64,000 bases of DNA from CAVVEQ01 sp963806635 (GCA_963806635.1 CAWDZA010000015.1:1488001-1552000), one strand, 5' to 3'; shown: positions 17,450 to 26,413, counted from the stretch's first letter. Made by a program: numbers and translations. Notes: a model not told the origin generated them from the sequence alone.

Positions 17450-17484
17450 TTGCACCTGTCAATCCAAATGAGACTGTGATAGGG

Positions 17485-17490
17485 TATAAT
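17485..17490 (+). promoter_or_regulatory. -10 box for the RRM leader transcript
   Basis: A perfect TATAAT upstream of a 170-base structured leader. The matching -35 is weak. It is divergent from the pfkA -10 box, about 35 bases away. Confidence 0.5.
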
Positions 17491-17496
17491 ATTCAC

Positions 17497-17664
17497 TTGG
17501 TTTGGCCTGCGCAGAGCCGGTGCCCACGATAAACCGTAGCGTGCAGGGCCATAAGTTGGAGTCCCATTGGAATGGGTCCGGGTGGACTTGTTCACGGGGG
17601 GCCCGGCAACGGGTTTCTGATCAGAGATGGGCATTGGTTTTTTCAGGTTTAGGAAAGGTTTTCG
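17497..17664 (+). ncRNA. structured 5' leader of the RRM protein mRNA (candidate cis-RNA)
   Basis: No ORF is present in these 168 bases, but several nested stems can be drawn by eye. TGGCCTGC (about 17505) pairs with GCAGGGCCA (about 17544-17552), enclosing an inner CGGT...ACCG stem. CCCAT-TGGA-ATGGG makes a second hairpin, CCGGG...CCCGG a third, and TCTGATCAGA a palindrome. A T-rich run (GGTTTTTTC) lies just before the AGGAAAGG ribosome site. The leader could act as a cold- or protein-sensing element for the RRM gene, or end as a separate small RNA at the T run. It is an inference from pairing alone. Confidence 0.45.
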
Positions 17665-17952
17665 ATGAATATTTATGTAGGGAATTTATCATTCCAGGCC
17701 AGCGAAGAAGACGTCCGCGCGGCATTTGCCGCCTACGGCGAAGTCACCTCCGCTTCCATCATCAAAGATAAGTTCACCGGCCAGTCCCGTGGGTTCGCCT
17801 TCGTGGAAATGCCGAAAGCGGATGAAGGCAAAGCTGCCATCCAGGGAATGAACGGAAAAGATCTCAAAGGTCGCACCCTGACCGTCAATGAAGCCCGCCC
17901 CAAAGAGGATCGCGGCTCGAGCGGCGGCAGTTACAACAAGAACCGCTATTAA
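17665..17952 (+). CDS. RRM-type RNA-binding protein
   Basis: A 95-residue single RNA-recognition-motif protein. RNP2 is IYVGNL (residues 3-8) and RNP1 is RGFAFVEM (about 43-50), with the aromatic residues that stack on RNA. A short Gly/Ser-rich tail follows (RGSSGGSYN), as in the cold-induced Rbp proteins of cyanobacteria. It probably acts as an RNA chaperone at low temperature or under stress. The gene stands alone between a long structured leader and a strong terminator, so its regulation is likely post-transcriptional. Confidence 0.92.
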   Translation: MNIYVGNLSFQASEEDVRAAFAAYGEVTSASIIKDKFTGQSRGFAFVEMPKADEGKAAIQGMNGKDLKGRTLTVNEARPKEDRGSSGGSYNKNRY

Positions 17953-17968
17953 AATATAGCTTTCACTT

Positions 17969-18008
17969 GGGCATCTGTAATCGTGGCGATGCAGATGCCT
18001 TTTTTATT
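17969..18008 (+). terminator. terminator of the RRM gene
   Basis: GGCATCTG ... CAGATGCC stem (8 bp, 14-base interior) followed by TTTTTTATTT, 17 bases after the stop. It also separates the gene from the convergent MFS gene. Confidence 0.87.
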
Positions 18009-18013
18009 TAAGG

Positions 18014-19264
18014 TCAGGGGGAATGACGGATGGAGGGGCGTTTCACAAGCGTAAAAATTGCAAACAACAATAAGATCGAAGAGCAGATCATCACCGTGAC
18101 TGGCGCGGTGAAAGTTCCAGCCATCCAGCCAGCTAATAATGAACCGATCGGTCCGCTCCCAAAAAATACGAGGATGTAGAAACCCATCACCCTCCCGCGA
18201 ATTTCATCCGGCACCTCTTCCTGAACCATGGCATTGGAGGTGTTAACCATGGCCATTAATCCCCAGCCAATACCTACCAAAAGGAGGAGCGAAAGGGGTA
18301 AAGTCCGAACAAAGGCAAAAACGAACAACGTCACAGGAAGGATAAAGCTCCCTACAGTCCAAATCCTGCCCTTCACCCGCCGGTACGCCAGGGCAGCCAC
18401 GGTAAGCGCCCCGATAAGCGCGCCCAATCCCCGGGCTGAAAGCAAAAAGCCATTGGTGGCCACGTTTCCGCCCAAAATGGAAACCGCCCAGACCGGCATG
18501 AGGGTCATCAACCCGAATCCAAAGACGCTCACAAAAAACAAGCCGAAAAACAGGACCACAAACACGGGTTTGACCGCCACAAATTTGATGCCCTGCTTGA
18601 TCTGAAGAATCGCCGAGGTTTTTTCAATATTGGGCGGCTGTGATTTCAGTTTCATCAGCAGCAGCGCGATGATCACACCCAGAAATGAGAGTCCGTTAAT
18701 GGCAAAGCACATGGCAGCGCCAAAAGCGGCGTAAGTCAGTCCGGCGACCGCCGGACCAACCACGGTGGCCAAATTAAACATGGTTGAATTAATCGCGATG
18801 GCGTTGGTCAGGTCCGGGCGGTCCACCAGCTCCACCACAAAAGATTGCCTTGCAGGAGCGTCGAACGCGTTGGCGATCCCCAGCAGGAACGCCAGCAGGA
18901 CGATCTGCCAGGGCTGCACGATATTCCAATACACCAAACCCGTCAGAATAAAAGCCAGGATCATCATCACCGTCTGCGTGATCAACAGCAGGGTCCGCCT
19001 TGGGATGCGGTCCGCGATCACCCCCCCGTAAAGGGTAAAAAGCCAGCTGGGTACCCCGGCAGCGAATCCGACCAGCCCCAGCCATTTGGCTGAGCCGGTC
19101 AGGGTGTAAACAAGATACCCCTGCGCGGTAGCCTGCATCCAGGTTCCCACCAGGGAGATCAACTGACCGCCGAACCACAGGCGGTAATTTGGGTATTTCA
19201 GTGCGATAAAAGTCCGCCGGACGCTCTTGGGGAACGCGGCGGAAATGCGGGTGATGCTGCTCAA
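18014..19264 (-). CDS. MFS exporter (MFS_3/EntS-like)
   Basis: A 416-residue transporter with twelve predicted helices. The N-terminal FRALKYPNYR-like motif (here FIALKYPNYRLWFGGQLIS), GTWMQATAQGYLVY in helix 1-2, GGVIADRIPRR as the MFS motif A loop, and NAFDAPARQSFVVELV in helix 4-5 are typical of the MFS_3 group, which includes enterobactin exporter EntS and many uncharacterised drug or metabolite exporters. Substrate is unknown. It is last in the aldehyde dehydrogenase/CoA-transferase run, 54 bases after the HAD gene, so membership in that operon is possible but not certain. Confidence 0.87.
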   Translation of the reverse strand: MSSITRISAAFPKSVRRTFIALKYPNYRLWFGGQLISLVGTWMQATAQGYLVYTLTGSAKWLGLVGFAAGVPSWLFTLYGGVIADRIPRRTLLLITQTVMMILAFILTGLVYWNIVQPWQIVLLAFLLGIANAFDAPARQSFVVELVDRPDLTNAIAINSTMFNLATVVGPAVAGLTYAAFGAAMCFAINGLSFLGVIIALLLMKLKSQPPNIEKTSAILQIKQGIKFVAVKPVFVVLFFGLFFVSVFGFGLMTLMPVWAVSILGGNVATNGFLLSARGLGALIGALTVAALAYRRVKGRIWTVGSFILPVTLFVFAFVRTLPLSLLLLVGIGWGLMAMVNTSNAMVQEEVPDEIRGRVMGFYILVFFGSGPIGSLLAGWMAGTFTAPVTVMICSSILLLFAIFTLVKRPSIRHSP

Positions 19265-19318
19265 CTATTTTCCTTTTTACGGTCGTTCAATAATAACACG
19301 GGTTCAACGCAGGCCAGG

Positions 19319-20074
19319 TCAGTTCCCTCTCCAGGAGTCGATCACTTCCGACACCTCCGAAAGGGAGGAAATGACTGCATCCGGCGTGATGCCTGCCAGG
19401 GATTTCCCCCCCGTTTCGGGATGCAGCCAACGCGTGATCCATACCCCCGCGATGCCCATGCCCTGCGCTCCGCGGATATCCATGGCCGGCAGATCCCCCA
19501 CCATGCACGCCTTTTCAGGCTGGATCCCGAAAAAATCGAGCGCCAGCTGGAAGATCAGCGGATGCGGCTTGCGCATGCCCACCTCGGCTGAGACCAGCGC
19601 CAGTTCAAAATATTGATCGAGGTCATGCATTTCCATCAACCGGTGAAAGTCTGCCGCATCGGCGGCGTTGGAAATGATCCCCAGGCGGAAACCCTGTTTC
19701 CGTAATGCTGTGAGCGTGGCGAGGGTATCATCACCCATCTTCCAATGCGCCTCTGAAACAGCATACATGGCCTGCAGCGCCGAGCCCAGCGCCCCGGCTG
19801 GTGGTTCGAGATATCCAGACCGGATCAGCTCTTCACGCAGCACGTAGGTGCTGGTCAGCTCCAGGCAATCCTGCTCGCGGCGGGCAAAATAGGCCTTCAT
19901 GGCTGACTGAAATTCCGCAGGGAAGGTCTGCGGGTCCACGGCCAGACCGTTTTTGATCAGGTCCCGGGTGAGCGCGCGCGCTGCCACCGAGGCCGATTTC
20001 TCCTCATCCCCGTCAAAATAGATGAGCGTGTTCCCCAGGTCGAAGAGGATGAGCTCAATTTCCCTGCCTGACAT
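19319..20074 (-). CDS. HAD-superfamily hydrolase, atypical motif I
   Basis: About 251 residues. Motif I reads LFDLGNTLI, so the nucleophile Asp is present but the second Asp of DxDxT is replaced by Gly, as in haloacid-dehalogenase-like and some YjjG-like members. Motif II is IISNAAD, motif III the Lys in RKPHPLIF, and motif IV MVGDLPAMDIRGAQ. A helical cap lies between motifs I and II. ATG at 20074 is chosen over 20095 because the upstream six codons add nothing conserved. The substrate is unknown; the gene follows a 2-hydroxyacid dehydrogenase gene. Confidence 0.82.
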   Translation of the reverse strand: MSGREIELILFDLGNTLIYFDGDEEKSASVAARALTRDLIKNGLAVDPQTFPAEFQSAMKAYFARREQDCLELTSTYVLREELIRSGYLEPPAGALGSALQAMYAVSEAHWKMGDDTLATLTALRKQGFRLGIISNAADAADFHRLMEMHDLDQYFELALVSAEVGMRKPHPLIFQLALDFFGIQPEKACMVGDLPAMDIRGAQGMGIAGVWITRWLHPETGGKSLAGITPDAVISSLSEVSEVIDSWRGN

Positions 20075-20101
20075 TCTAATTTCTTTGCCCCACAATCTGT
20101 T

Positions 20102-21126
20102 TCAATAACCCTTCTCGGGATCATAGAGATTGAGCAGCGACTCGCCTTCCAAATAACGGGCAAGATTCACTTTGAACATGGCCACCGCCCGCTCCAGGTA
20201 ATGCCGGCTGATCCCGGCGATGTGCGGGGTGATGATCACGCCCGGAGCCGACCAGAGCGGGCTGGAAGCGGGAAGCGGTTCTGTATCGAAAACATCCAGC
20301 GCCGCGCCGCCCAGCCGCCGGGATTCCAGTGCCTCCGCCAGCGCAGCCTCATCCACGATCCCCCCGCGGGAGAGGTTTATCAGGAAGGCACCCGGTTTCA
20401 TGGCCTCGAATTCACCTTTCGCGATCATTTTTCGGGTACGCGGGGTGAGCGGAACCGCAACCACCACGAAGTCGCTGAGCATCAGCATGGAATGCAAGCG
20501 CCTGGAAAGGGATACAACCGGTCAAAAAGATCACCCTCTGGATCGCCCAGCCCCTCAGGGGTGTAGCCCTCGTCCTGCGGACGGCGGGCATTCAGTTTGG
20601 CCGCCAGGATGCGGGCGCCCATTGGCTTCAACAGGCGGGCCAGCTCGCGGTTGAGGCTGCCATACCCCACCAGACCCACAGTGCTGCCGCGAATCTCCAC
20701 CTGTCCAAATTGCCCCCAGCGGTCGGTGGGCCACTCTCTTCGCTGCTGCAATCCCCACACCCGCGGCATCTGCCGACTGAGCGCCAGCATCATCCCCAGG
20801 GCGTATTCCGCGCTCTGCGAGGCAGCCGCGCCGGAAAGGCTGGTGATGGCAATCCCGGGCTTTTTTCCAATTTGTGCCTCCAGCAAGGCATCTATGCCGG
20901 CGAAGTTGGATTGGATCCACTTGAGGTTGGGCACCTGGGCGGGGTCGGGGAAAATATTGCCGGTATAGAGCACCTCGGTGCGCTTCCAGGCGTCGGCAGG
21001 GATCTCGCTGCCCGCATTGACCGGAAAGTGGGAAATTCGAATACGCGCAGAAACGGATTTCAGGTCGTTCACCTGGGTTTCCGTAATTGGCAAAGTAATG
21101 AGGACGTCGATGCGTGGCTTGTTCAT
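20102..21126 (-). CDS. D-2-hydroxyacid dehydrogenase, one frame change
   Basis: Two collinear pieces meeting near 20490 give about 340 residues of the D-isomer 2-hydroxyacid dehydrogenase family (NAD(P)-dependent). The nucleotide-binding loop is GLVGYGSLNRELA, with Asn at the third glycine of GxGxxG. The catalytic residues are in LINLSRGGIVDEAAL (Arg), ALDVFDTEPLP (Glu) and ITPHIAG (His). The enzyme interconverts a 2-keto acid and a D-2-hydroxy acid; the specific substrate cannot be told. It lies 15 bases downstream of the CoA-transferase beta gene and is probably co-transcribed. Confidence 0.82.
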
Positions 21127-21141
21127 GCCCGAGAGATCGTT

Positions 21142-21912
21142 CTAGCCGCCCCCTTTAATATGAATGCCTTGCGGGTCCAGCTCTTCGCGCAGGATGCGCA
21201 GCTCTTTTTCGGTGGGGGGCTCGGTGACACGCAGGTCCTGCCGCACGCGCAGGTCCCAGCCAGTGTTTTCTTTCACCTTTTCCACGGTGGCTCCCGGGTG
21301 CAGCGCGGTGAGGGTCAGCTCGCCGCTTTCGTCCGGTTCCAGGATGCCGAGGTCGGTGACGATGACCAACGGCCCCCTTCCGCGCACTCCCGTTGCCTCG
21401 CGCTGCGCACGGCCGGAAAGGTACCCGGCGGAGGTGGCAAAATCAACCTTTTCGGGGAAGCGCCGCTTTTGATGCGGGGTCATGATGTAGCAGCGGTCCG
21501 CCCAGGCAGCGATCTCCTGCGAGCCGCCCGAGCCGGGCAGACGGGTCTTCGGGTGTGCGTACTCGCCGATCACGGTGGCGTTGATGTTGCCGAATTTATC
21601 GATCTGCGCCCCGCCCAGAAAGCCCACGTCCACGTTCCCGCGCTGCAGGTAAAAGGTGAAGAGGTCATACATGCTGCACACCCCGGCTGCCCCGCTCACC
21701 AGGGTGGGGTCGCCAATCGAAAGCGGCAGCCGGGAGGGGCGTGAGCCGATCACCCCGGCTTCGTAGATCATTTGCAGATTGGGTGCATGCGTGCGGAGGG
21801 CCAGGTTGCAGGCCAGGTTGGGGATGCCTACCCCCACCAGCACGCGGTCGTGGTCCTTGAGCAGGCGGGCGGAGTGTACACACATCAATTCGGAAGCGGA
21901 ATAGTCTGCCAT
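21142..21912 (-). CDS. CoA-transferase subunit B (IpdB/GctB-like)
   Basis: About 256 residues of the family I CoA-transferase beta type. Near residue 48 the sequence IYEAGVIGSRP fits the position of the E-x-G motif holding the catalytic glutamate. GGAQIDKFGNINAT and GSGGSQEIA follow as in glutaconate CoA-transferase B and the IpdB ring-cleavage hydrolase. The ATG at 21912 is preferred to 21945 because AGAGGG lies before it and it then starts 13 bases after the alpha gene. It forms the active enzyme with subunit A; the acyl-CoA substrate is unknown. Confidence 0.85.
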   Translation of the reverse strand: MADYSASELMCVHSARLLKDHDRVLVGVGIPNLACNLALRTHAPNLQMIYEAGVIGSRPSRLPLSIGDPTLVSGAAGVCSMYDLFTFYLQRGNVDVGFLGGAQIDKFGNINATVIGEYAHPKTRLPGSGGSQEIAAWADRCYIMTPHQKRRFPEKVDFATSAGYLSGRAQREATGVRGRGPLVIVTDLGILEPDESGELTLTALHPGATVEKVKENTGWDLRVRQDLRVTEPPTEKELRILREELDPQGIHIKGGG

Positions 21913-21925
21913 GGTCTCTGCCCTC

Positions 21926-22829
21926 TCAATAGTTGCCATAATCAACCGGCGCGGCCAGCCGGGGTGAAATCTTCAACCGTTTATGAACTTCCGGTCCCAG
22001 CTTTTTCCAGTAGGCATCGCGATCCGGCAGTCCGTACACCCACTCGTCCAACCAGATTCGCACCGCATCCGGCGATTCGCTGATCTTATCCCAGGCCAGG
22101 TAGAAGGCGTTATCACGGTCGTAATACCCTTGTGTGTAGGAAGGATGGGAAGCATGCGGAACGTGACATACCGCCGTAGACAATAAACTCGGGGATGAGG
22201 GTGCGGTTCGGGTCGGAGCGGATGACGCTTTCCTCCACGATCTCCTCTGCGGTGACGATCACCCGTTTGGCGGCGAAGGCGGCTTCCTTTTGCTCGCCGA
22301 GGATACCCCAGATGTGGGCATTGCCGCGCGCGTCGCAGCGCTGAACGTGAATGATGGCAACATCTGGATTGAGCGGCGGTACGACGATCACATCCTTACC
22401 CCCGTAGGGATCCTTCACCCGTTTGATATTGGGGTTGTTGCGTTCCAGGTCCGTGGCGGCAGTTTGCTTCATGGGGATGAAGGGCAGCCCGGTGGCGCCT
22501 GCCTGCAGGCGGGAGATCATGCCGAAGTGCGAGTATTCCTCCCATTCAAGCTGCCCGGCTTCCACCGCCGCGCGGACGATGCGCAGCGAGCCAACACCGG
22601 GGTTGCCCATGTAGGAGAAGATCACCTTCTTCGCGCAACCGGCAGCCACCATCTGGTCGTAGATGAGGTCCGGGGTGGCGCGCGCCAGGGTGAGGTTTTT
22701 CCGCCCCTGGCGGATGATCTCGTGCCCGGCAGCAAACGGGATCAGGTGGGTGAACCCGGCACAGTACACCAGGTCCCCATCCCGGACGGTATGCTGGACA
22801 GCTTCCTTGAGTGAGCAGATCTTGGTCAT
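21926..22829 (-). CDS. CoA-transferase subunit A (IpdA/GctA-like), one frame change
   Basis: About 300 residues in two pieces that meet near 22150. The N-terminal part has GFTHLIPFAAGHEIIRQGR (about 25-43) and PPLNPDVAIIHVQRCD, and the C-terminal part HPSYTQGYYDRDN and WLDEWVYGL. These stretches resemble mycobacterial IpdA, which with IpdB opens the last steroid ring CoA ester, more than classical glutaconate CoA-transferase. No other steroid genes are nearby, so the true substrate is open. Start at 22829 rather than 22868, which would run into the upstream stop region. Confidence 0.84.
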
Positions 22830-22870
22830 ATTGGTTTTGGCGCCCCCCGGTGATGCTCGACCGGGCAAGG

Positions 22871-24454
22871 CTATCCTTTCGTCACGCGGTTTTGGATTTG
22901 TTCGCGTAAATAAAGCGGCAGATAATACAACCCTCCGGCGTTCTTGCCGGTGGACCCGGAACCCTTCCAGCCTCCAAAGGGTTGGTAACCCGGCCAGGCA
23001 CCGGTGGTGGCACCCTGCGGGCGGTTCACATAGGTCACCCCGGCTTCGATGTTGTCATAAAACCATTCGGCTTCTTCTTCACTGCCATAGAATCCTGCGG
23101 TCAGTCCGTAATTCACGTGGTTGGCAATACGCATGGCCTCTTCAAGGTTTGATACTGGGGCAATGGTACTGATGGGCAGGAACATCTCCTGCTTCCACAG
23201 CCGATGATCTAAAGGTAGTTCGGCAAGCGTGGGAGCGCAGAAGAAGCCTTCCGCCAGGTCTCCCTCGGTGAGGTGGTGCCCGCCGGTCAGGATCTTTCCG
23301 GATTCGCGTATTTCATCGATAAATGCCTGGTAATCGCGGTAAGCAGCCCGATTGATGACTGGCCCGGTTGTGATCTCGCGCCGGGTGGGATCGCCCACCT
23401 TCAAGCGGGAGGTAAGCTCCAGGATCTTTTCCAGCAGGTTCTGATAAACATCCCTTTCCACCAAAATTCGCGAGCAAGCTGAGCATTTCTGCCCCTGCAG
23501 CCCGAATGCCGAGCGCACGATACCCTGCGCGGCGATATCAAGATCGGCGTTGCGGGAAACGATGGCGGGGTTCTTGCCGCCCAGTTCCAGGATGATGGGA
23601 CGGATGAATTTGCCCCGGGAATAATCCCGGTAGAGCTGCATGCCCACTTCGTAGGAGCCGGTGAAGGTGATCCCGTCCACACCGGGGTTATCGATCAGCG
23701 CCTGCCCCAGGGTGGAGCCGGGGCCGGTGACGTAATTGAACACCCCCGCCGGCAGCCCCGCGTCGCGCAGGCACTCTGCCAGCAGGCGCGCTGTCCAGGG
23801 GGTGTCGGTGGCTGGCTTCATCACCAGCGTGTTGCCGGTGACAAGCGCCGCAGCAGCCGGGCCGCCCGTAAGCGCAGCCGGGAAGTTGAAAGGGCTGATC
23901 ACCACCCAGACGCCATACGGGCGCATCACCGAGTAATTTTGGCTGGTGAATCCATCAAGCGGGTCCTGCCCCATTTCGGCAATATAGCCGTTGTTGGCCT
24001 CCATGCGGTCGCAAGCGTAGCGGATCAGGTCGGCAGTCTCGGAGGCGTCACCCAGCGATTCCATGCGGTTCTTGCCCACCTCCAGCGCCATGACTGCGCC
24101 GAATTCGAAGATGCGTTCATCCATCAACCGGGCAGCTTCGCGCAGCAGCCTCACTCGTTCCTGCCAAGGTGTTCGGCTCCAGTTGGGGAAAGCCCGCCGG
24201 GCGGAAGCCAGCGCCAGGGCAGCATCCTCCGCTGAGCCTTTTTGGAAAAGCCCGAGCACCTTGCCGGAATCGGCGGGGGAGCGGTCCTCGAATTTCTCCG
24301 CGCTGAAATGATCCTTGCCATCGATCCACATGCCGTATTCCCGCCCCAGGGTCGCAGTGGCATGTTCCAATGCGGCATCGAAACGCTGGTGCAGCTCTTC
24401 GGGCGGGTTGAACATGGTGGCATACGTGAGTTTGAAATGTCGCGTGTCAGTCAT
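22871..24454 (-). CDS. P5C dehydrogenase-like aldehyde dehydrogenase
   Basis: A 527-residue NAD-dependent aldehyde dehydrogenase of the 1-pyrroline-5-carboxylate dehydrogenase (RocA/PutA-C) subgroup. Signatures are ISPFNFPAALTGGPAAAALVTGN, the general base in LELGGKNPAIV, the catalytic Cys in GQKCSACSR, and a C-terminal GGWKGSGSTGKNAGG. It would oxidise L-glutamate-5-semialdehyde to glutamate, or a similar semialdehyde. ATG at 24454 follows GAGAGAG. A good sigma-70 promoter lies 50 bases upstream. No proline dehydrogenase is adjacent; the next genes are CoA-transferase subunits, suggesting a catabolic route from aldehyde to acid to CoA ester. Confidence 0.88.
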   Translation of the reverse strand: MTDTRHFKLTYATMFNPPEELHQRFDAALEHATATLGREYGMWIDGKDHFSAEKFEDRSPADSGKVLGLFQKGSAEDAALALASARRAFPNWSRTPWQERVRLLREAARLMDERIFEFGAVMALEVGKNRMESLGDASETADLIRYACDRMEANNGYIAEMGQDPLDGFTSQNYSVMRPYGVWVVISPFNFPAALTGGPAAAALVTGNTLVMKPATDTPWTARLLAECLRDAGLPAGVFNYVTGPGSTLGQALIDNPGVDGITFTGSYEVGMQLYRDYSRGKFIRPIILELGGKNPAIVSRNADLDIAAQGIVRSAFGLQGQKCSACSRILVERDVYQNLLEKILELTSRLKVGDPTRREITTGPVINRAAYRDYQAFIDEIRESGKILTGGHHLTEGDLAEGFFCAPTLAELPLDHRLWKQEMFLPISTIAPVSNLEEAMRIANHVNYGLTAGFYGSEEEAEWFYDNIEAGVTYVNRPQGATTGAWPGYQPFGGWKGSGSTGKNAGGLYYLPLYLREQIQNRVTKG

Positions 24455-24502
24455 TTTTGATCTCTCTCTACTGGTAATGGGCAGGCTCATCCTGCTTTGC
24501 TT

Positions 24503-24531
24503 AGTATAGCCTACCTGCCAACGCGCGTCAA
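24503..24531 (-). promoter_or_regulatory. sigma-70 promoter for the ALDH/CoA-transferase operon
   Basis: On the minus strand TTGACG, exactly 17 bases, then TATACT, about 50 bases before the aldehyde dehydrogenase start and just after the terminator of the upstream gene. Confidence 0.78.
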
Positions 24532-24538
24532 AATTCTG

Positions 24539-24568
24539 TAAAAAAACCGCTCTGGCTGGGCAGAGCGG
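24539..24568 (-). terminator. terminator of the CoA-binding protein gene
   Basis: CCGCTCTG/CAGAGCGG stem of eight pairs; on the minus strand it is followed by seven T residues. Confidence 0.87.
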
Positions 24569-24581
24569 CGGATGGCGTGGG

Positions 24582-25034
24582 TTATTTCGGCATTCCGCCG
24601 AAGATCTTGCGGAAGAAGCGGTGGAAGCCGTGAAAGGAACCGACCGGTTCCAGATACATCATGACGCATTCCCCGGCGACCACATTCATTTTATTCTGCT
24701 CGCAGAACGCAATCGCGGCTTTCGATTCAGCTCCCTGCTGCAGCCAGACCTGGTCGATCCCGCGAGCGTGGGCTTCCTTCACCAATTCCTCGGCTTTGGC
24801 CGGCGGAACGACGATCACCACCCCTTCCGTATCCTTCGGAAGCGCGGTGATCGAGGGATAACACTTCTCCCCATGCAGTTCTGTGGCATTCGGGTTCACC
24901 GGGTAGGCTTTATAGCCTTTCTTGCGCAGCTCGTCGAACACCATGAATCCAAATTTTTTCGTGTCCCGTGAAACCCCCACCACCCCAAGGGTCTTATGAC
25001 CGATAAACTCGTTGATCTGTGCTTTGGTAGTCAT
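24582..25034 (-). CDS. CoA-binding domain protein (YccU-like)
   Basis: A 150-residue Rossmann-fold protein of the CoA_binding_2 family. It shows GVVGVSRDTKKFGFMV (about 17-32), YPVNPNATELHGEKCYPS, VVIVVPPAKAEELVKEA and VWLQQGAES, in the order seen in YccU and in the N-terminal domain of ADP-forming acyl-CoA synthetases. It binds CoA or a nucleotide; its biological role is not established. It is a single-gene unit with its own terminator, directly upstream of the aldehyde dehydrogenase/CoA-transferase operon. Confidence 0.87.
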   Translation of the reverse strand: MTTKAQINEFIGHKTLGVVGVSRDTKKFGFMVFDELRKKGYKAYPVNPNATELHGEKCYPSITALPKDTEGVVIVVPPAKAEELVKEAHARGIDQVWLQQGAESKAAIAFCEQNKMNVVAGECVMMYLEPVGSFHGFHRFFRKIFGGMPK

Positions 25035-25243
25035 CTTTCTTACTCTCCAAGGATTTAAGATTTGCTAGGATTATTCTACATGAAAATTATCGTGGCGCAA
25101 CATGTTGTTCAAATTCACAAGTAAAGATTAAATTAATTATCAGAACCAATCGAAAATAATTGTATTCAATTTGATCAATAGTAAAATAATAGATTGACAT
25201 GAAGCTGTCCAAACAGCGTGGAAATCTTTAGATGGAGTAATCA

Positions 25244-26359
25244 ATGACACAGTTGCATCCTTCACAGTCAGATCGGAATATCTCAGAGACAGAACCAATC
25301 CCCGGGGGAACCAAGGCGGAGGGCGGTCAACTGGCCGCACGTCTGGGCGTTTATTGGGTTGTCATTTGGCCTTGCCTGGCTGATCGACCTGGTTCTTTAT
25401 CTGAATGGGGGCTTGAAGAATCCTGGCGCTTCCCTGATGCTCCAGTTCCAGATGCTCATGCCGGCTTTCGCCGCCCTTTTGCTGGGTGTTTTCTTCTTCA
25501 AGGAAAGCCTGGTCTACCGAAAGACCAACCACTACGCTTCGCGCTGGTTCATTTACTATTATTTCCTGATGACTTTCGCCTACCTGATCGCCGCTATTGC
25601 AGCCATGACTCAGCCGGCGCTGGCTACAACGATCAGTGGTGTAATGCTGGTCTTCAGCGTCGTCGGGCTGGTGCTGCTGGGGTGCTGCGCTGGCGCGGCG
25701 GTCCGCAGTCTTTTGCCGGGGCAGGTATGGCTTTCGGCAGATTTCGCATTTGGATCCTGTATGGTCTGGGGTTGGTGCTCTTCTACGGCCTTCAGGCGCT
25801 GTTGAATTACGTTTTCAAATTTGGCACGTTAGTCGATATCGCCAAGTTATACCCGCCTGGTGTGACAGCCGGAATTCCACCAATAGCCTTGCTCGGCTCT
25901 TCCTTCCTCAACGTGATCATCATTGGCCCGTTTCTGGGATTGATCATCACCTTTGGGGAGGAATACGGCTGGCGCGGGTTCCTGCAGAGCGAGCTGGTCC
26001 ACCTGGGCCGCATCCGCGGGGTGGGTCTGCTTGGCATCATCTGGGGCGTGTGGCACTGGCCGATCATCCTGATGGGCTTTAACTACCCGGGCCAGCCGGT
26101 GCTCGGTCCGCTGTTGATGACGGGTTACACGGTAGTTCTCTCTTACTTCCTGGCTTATGCTGTTTTTAAATCCAAGGGTGTATGGACGGCGGCTTACCTG
26201 CACGCGCTCAGCAACCAGACCCTGGCGTTTTTCATGACCGGGGTGGTGATGCCGGTAAGCGTTGTTATGTCCTTTGGTATTGGCGTCCCCGGGTTGATAC
26301 TTAGTGCACTGGTTATCCTGTTGATCCTGCGTGACCCGATCTGGAAGGAATCAGATTAG
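25244..26359 (+). CDS. CPBP-family intramembrane metalloprotease, two frame changes
   Basis: About 370 residues with roughly eight membrane helices. The N-terminal 35 polar residues read in one frame, the next 115 residues (with FGLAWLIDLVLYLNGG) in another from about 25350, and the first frame resumes near 25690 (LRWRGGPQSFAGAG). The CPBP/Abi active site is complete: motif 1 EEYGWRGFLQ (about 25960), motif 2 the His in GVWHWPIIL, and a late LHALSNQT. Such proteins cleave membrane substrates in the CaaX-protease manner or take part in bacteriocin self-immunity; the substrate is unknown. Confidence 0.8.
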   Translation: MTQLHPSQSDRNISETEPIPGGTKAEGGQLAARLGVYWVVIWPCLADRPGSLSEWGLEESWRFPDAPVPDAHAGFRRPFAGCFLLQGKPGLPKDQPLRFALVHLLLFPDDFRLPDRRYCSHDSAGAGYNDQWCNAGLQRRRAGAAGVLRWRGGPQSFAGAGMAFGRFRIWILYGLGLVLFYGLQALLNYVFKFGTLVDIAKLYPPGVTAGIPPIALLGSSFLNVIIIGPFLGLIITFGEEYGWRGFLQSELVHLGRIRGVGLLGIIWGVWHWPIILMGFNYPGQPVLGPLLMTGYTVVLSYFLAYAVFKSKGVWTAAYLHALSNQTLAFFMTGVVMPVSVVMSFGIGVPGLILSALVILLILRDPIWKESD

Positions 26360-26361
26360 CA

Positions 26362-26397
26362 CCCCATATTTATAACAAATATGGGTTAATCTTTTTA
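26362..26397 (+). terminator. terminator of the first CPBP gene
   Basis: CCCATATTT/AAATATGGG stem with a 5-base loop, followed by TTAATCTTTTT, starting four bases after the stop codon. Confidence 0.8.
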
Positions 26398-26413
26398 GAA
26401 TATTCCATATTTA

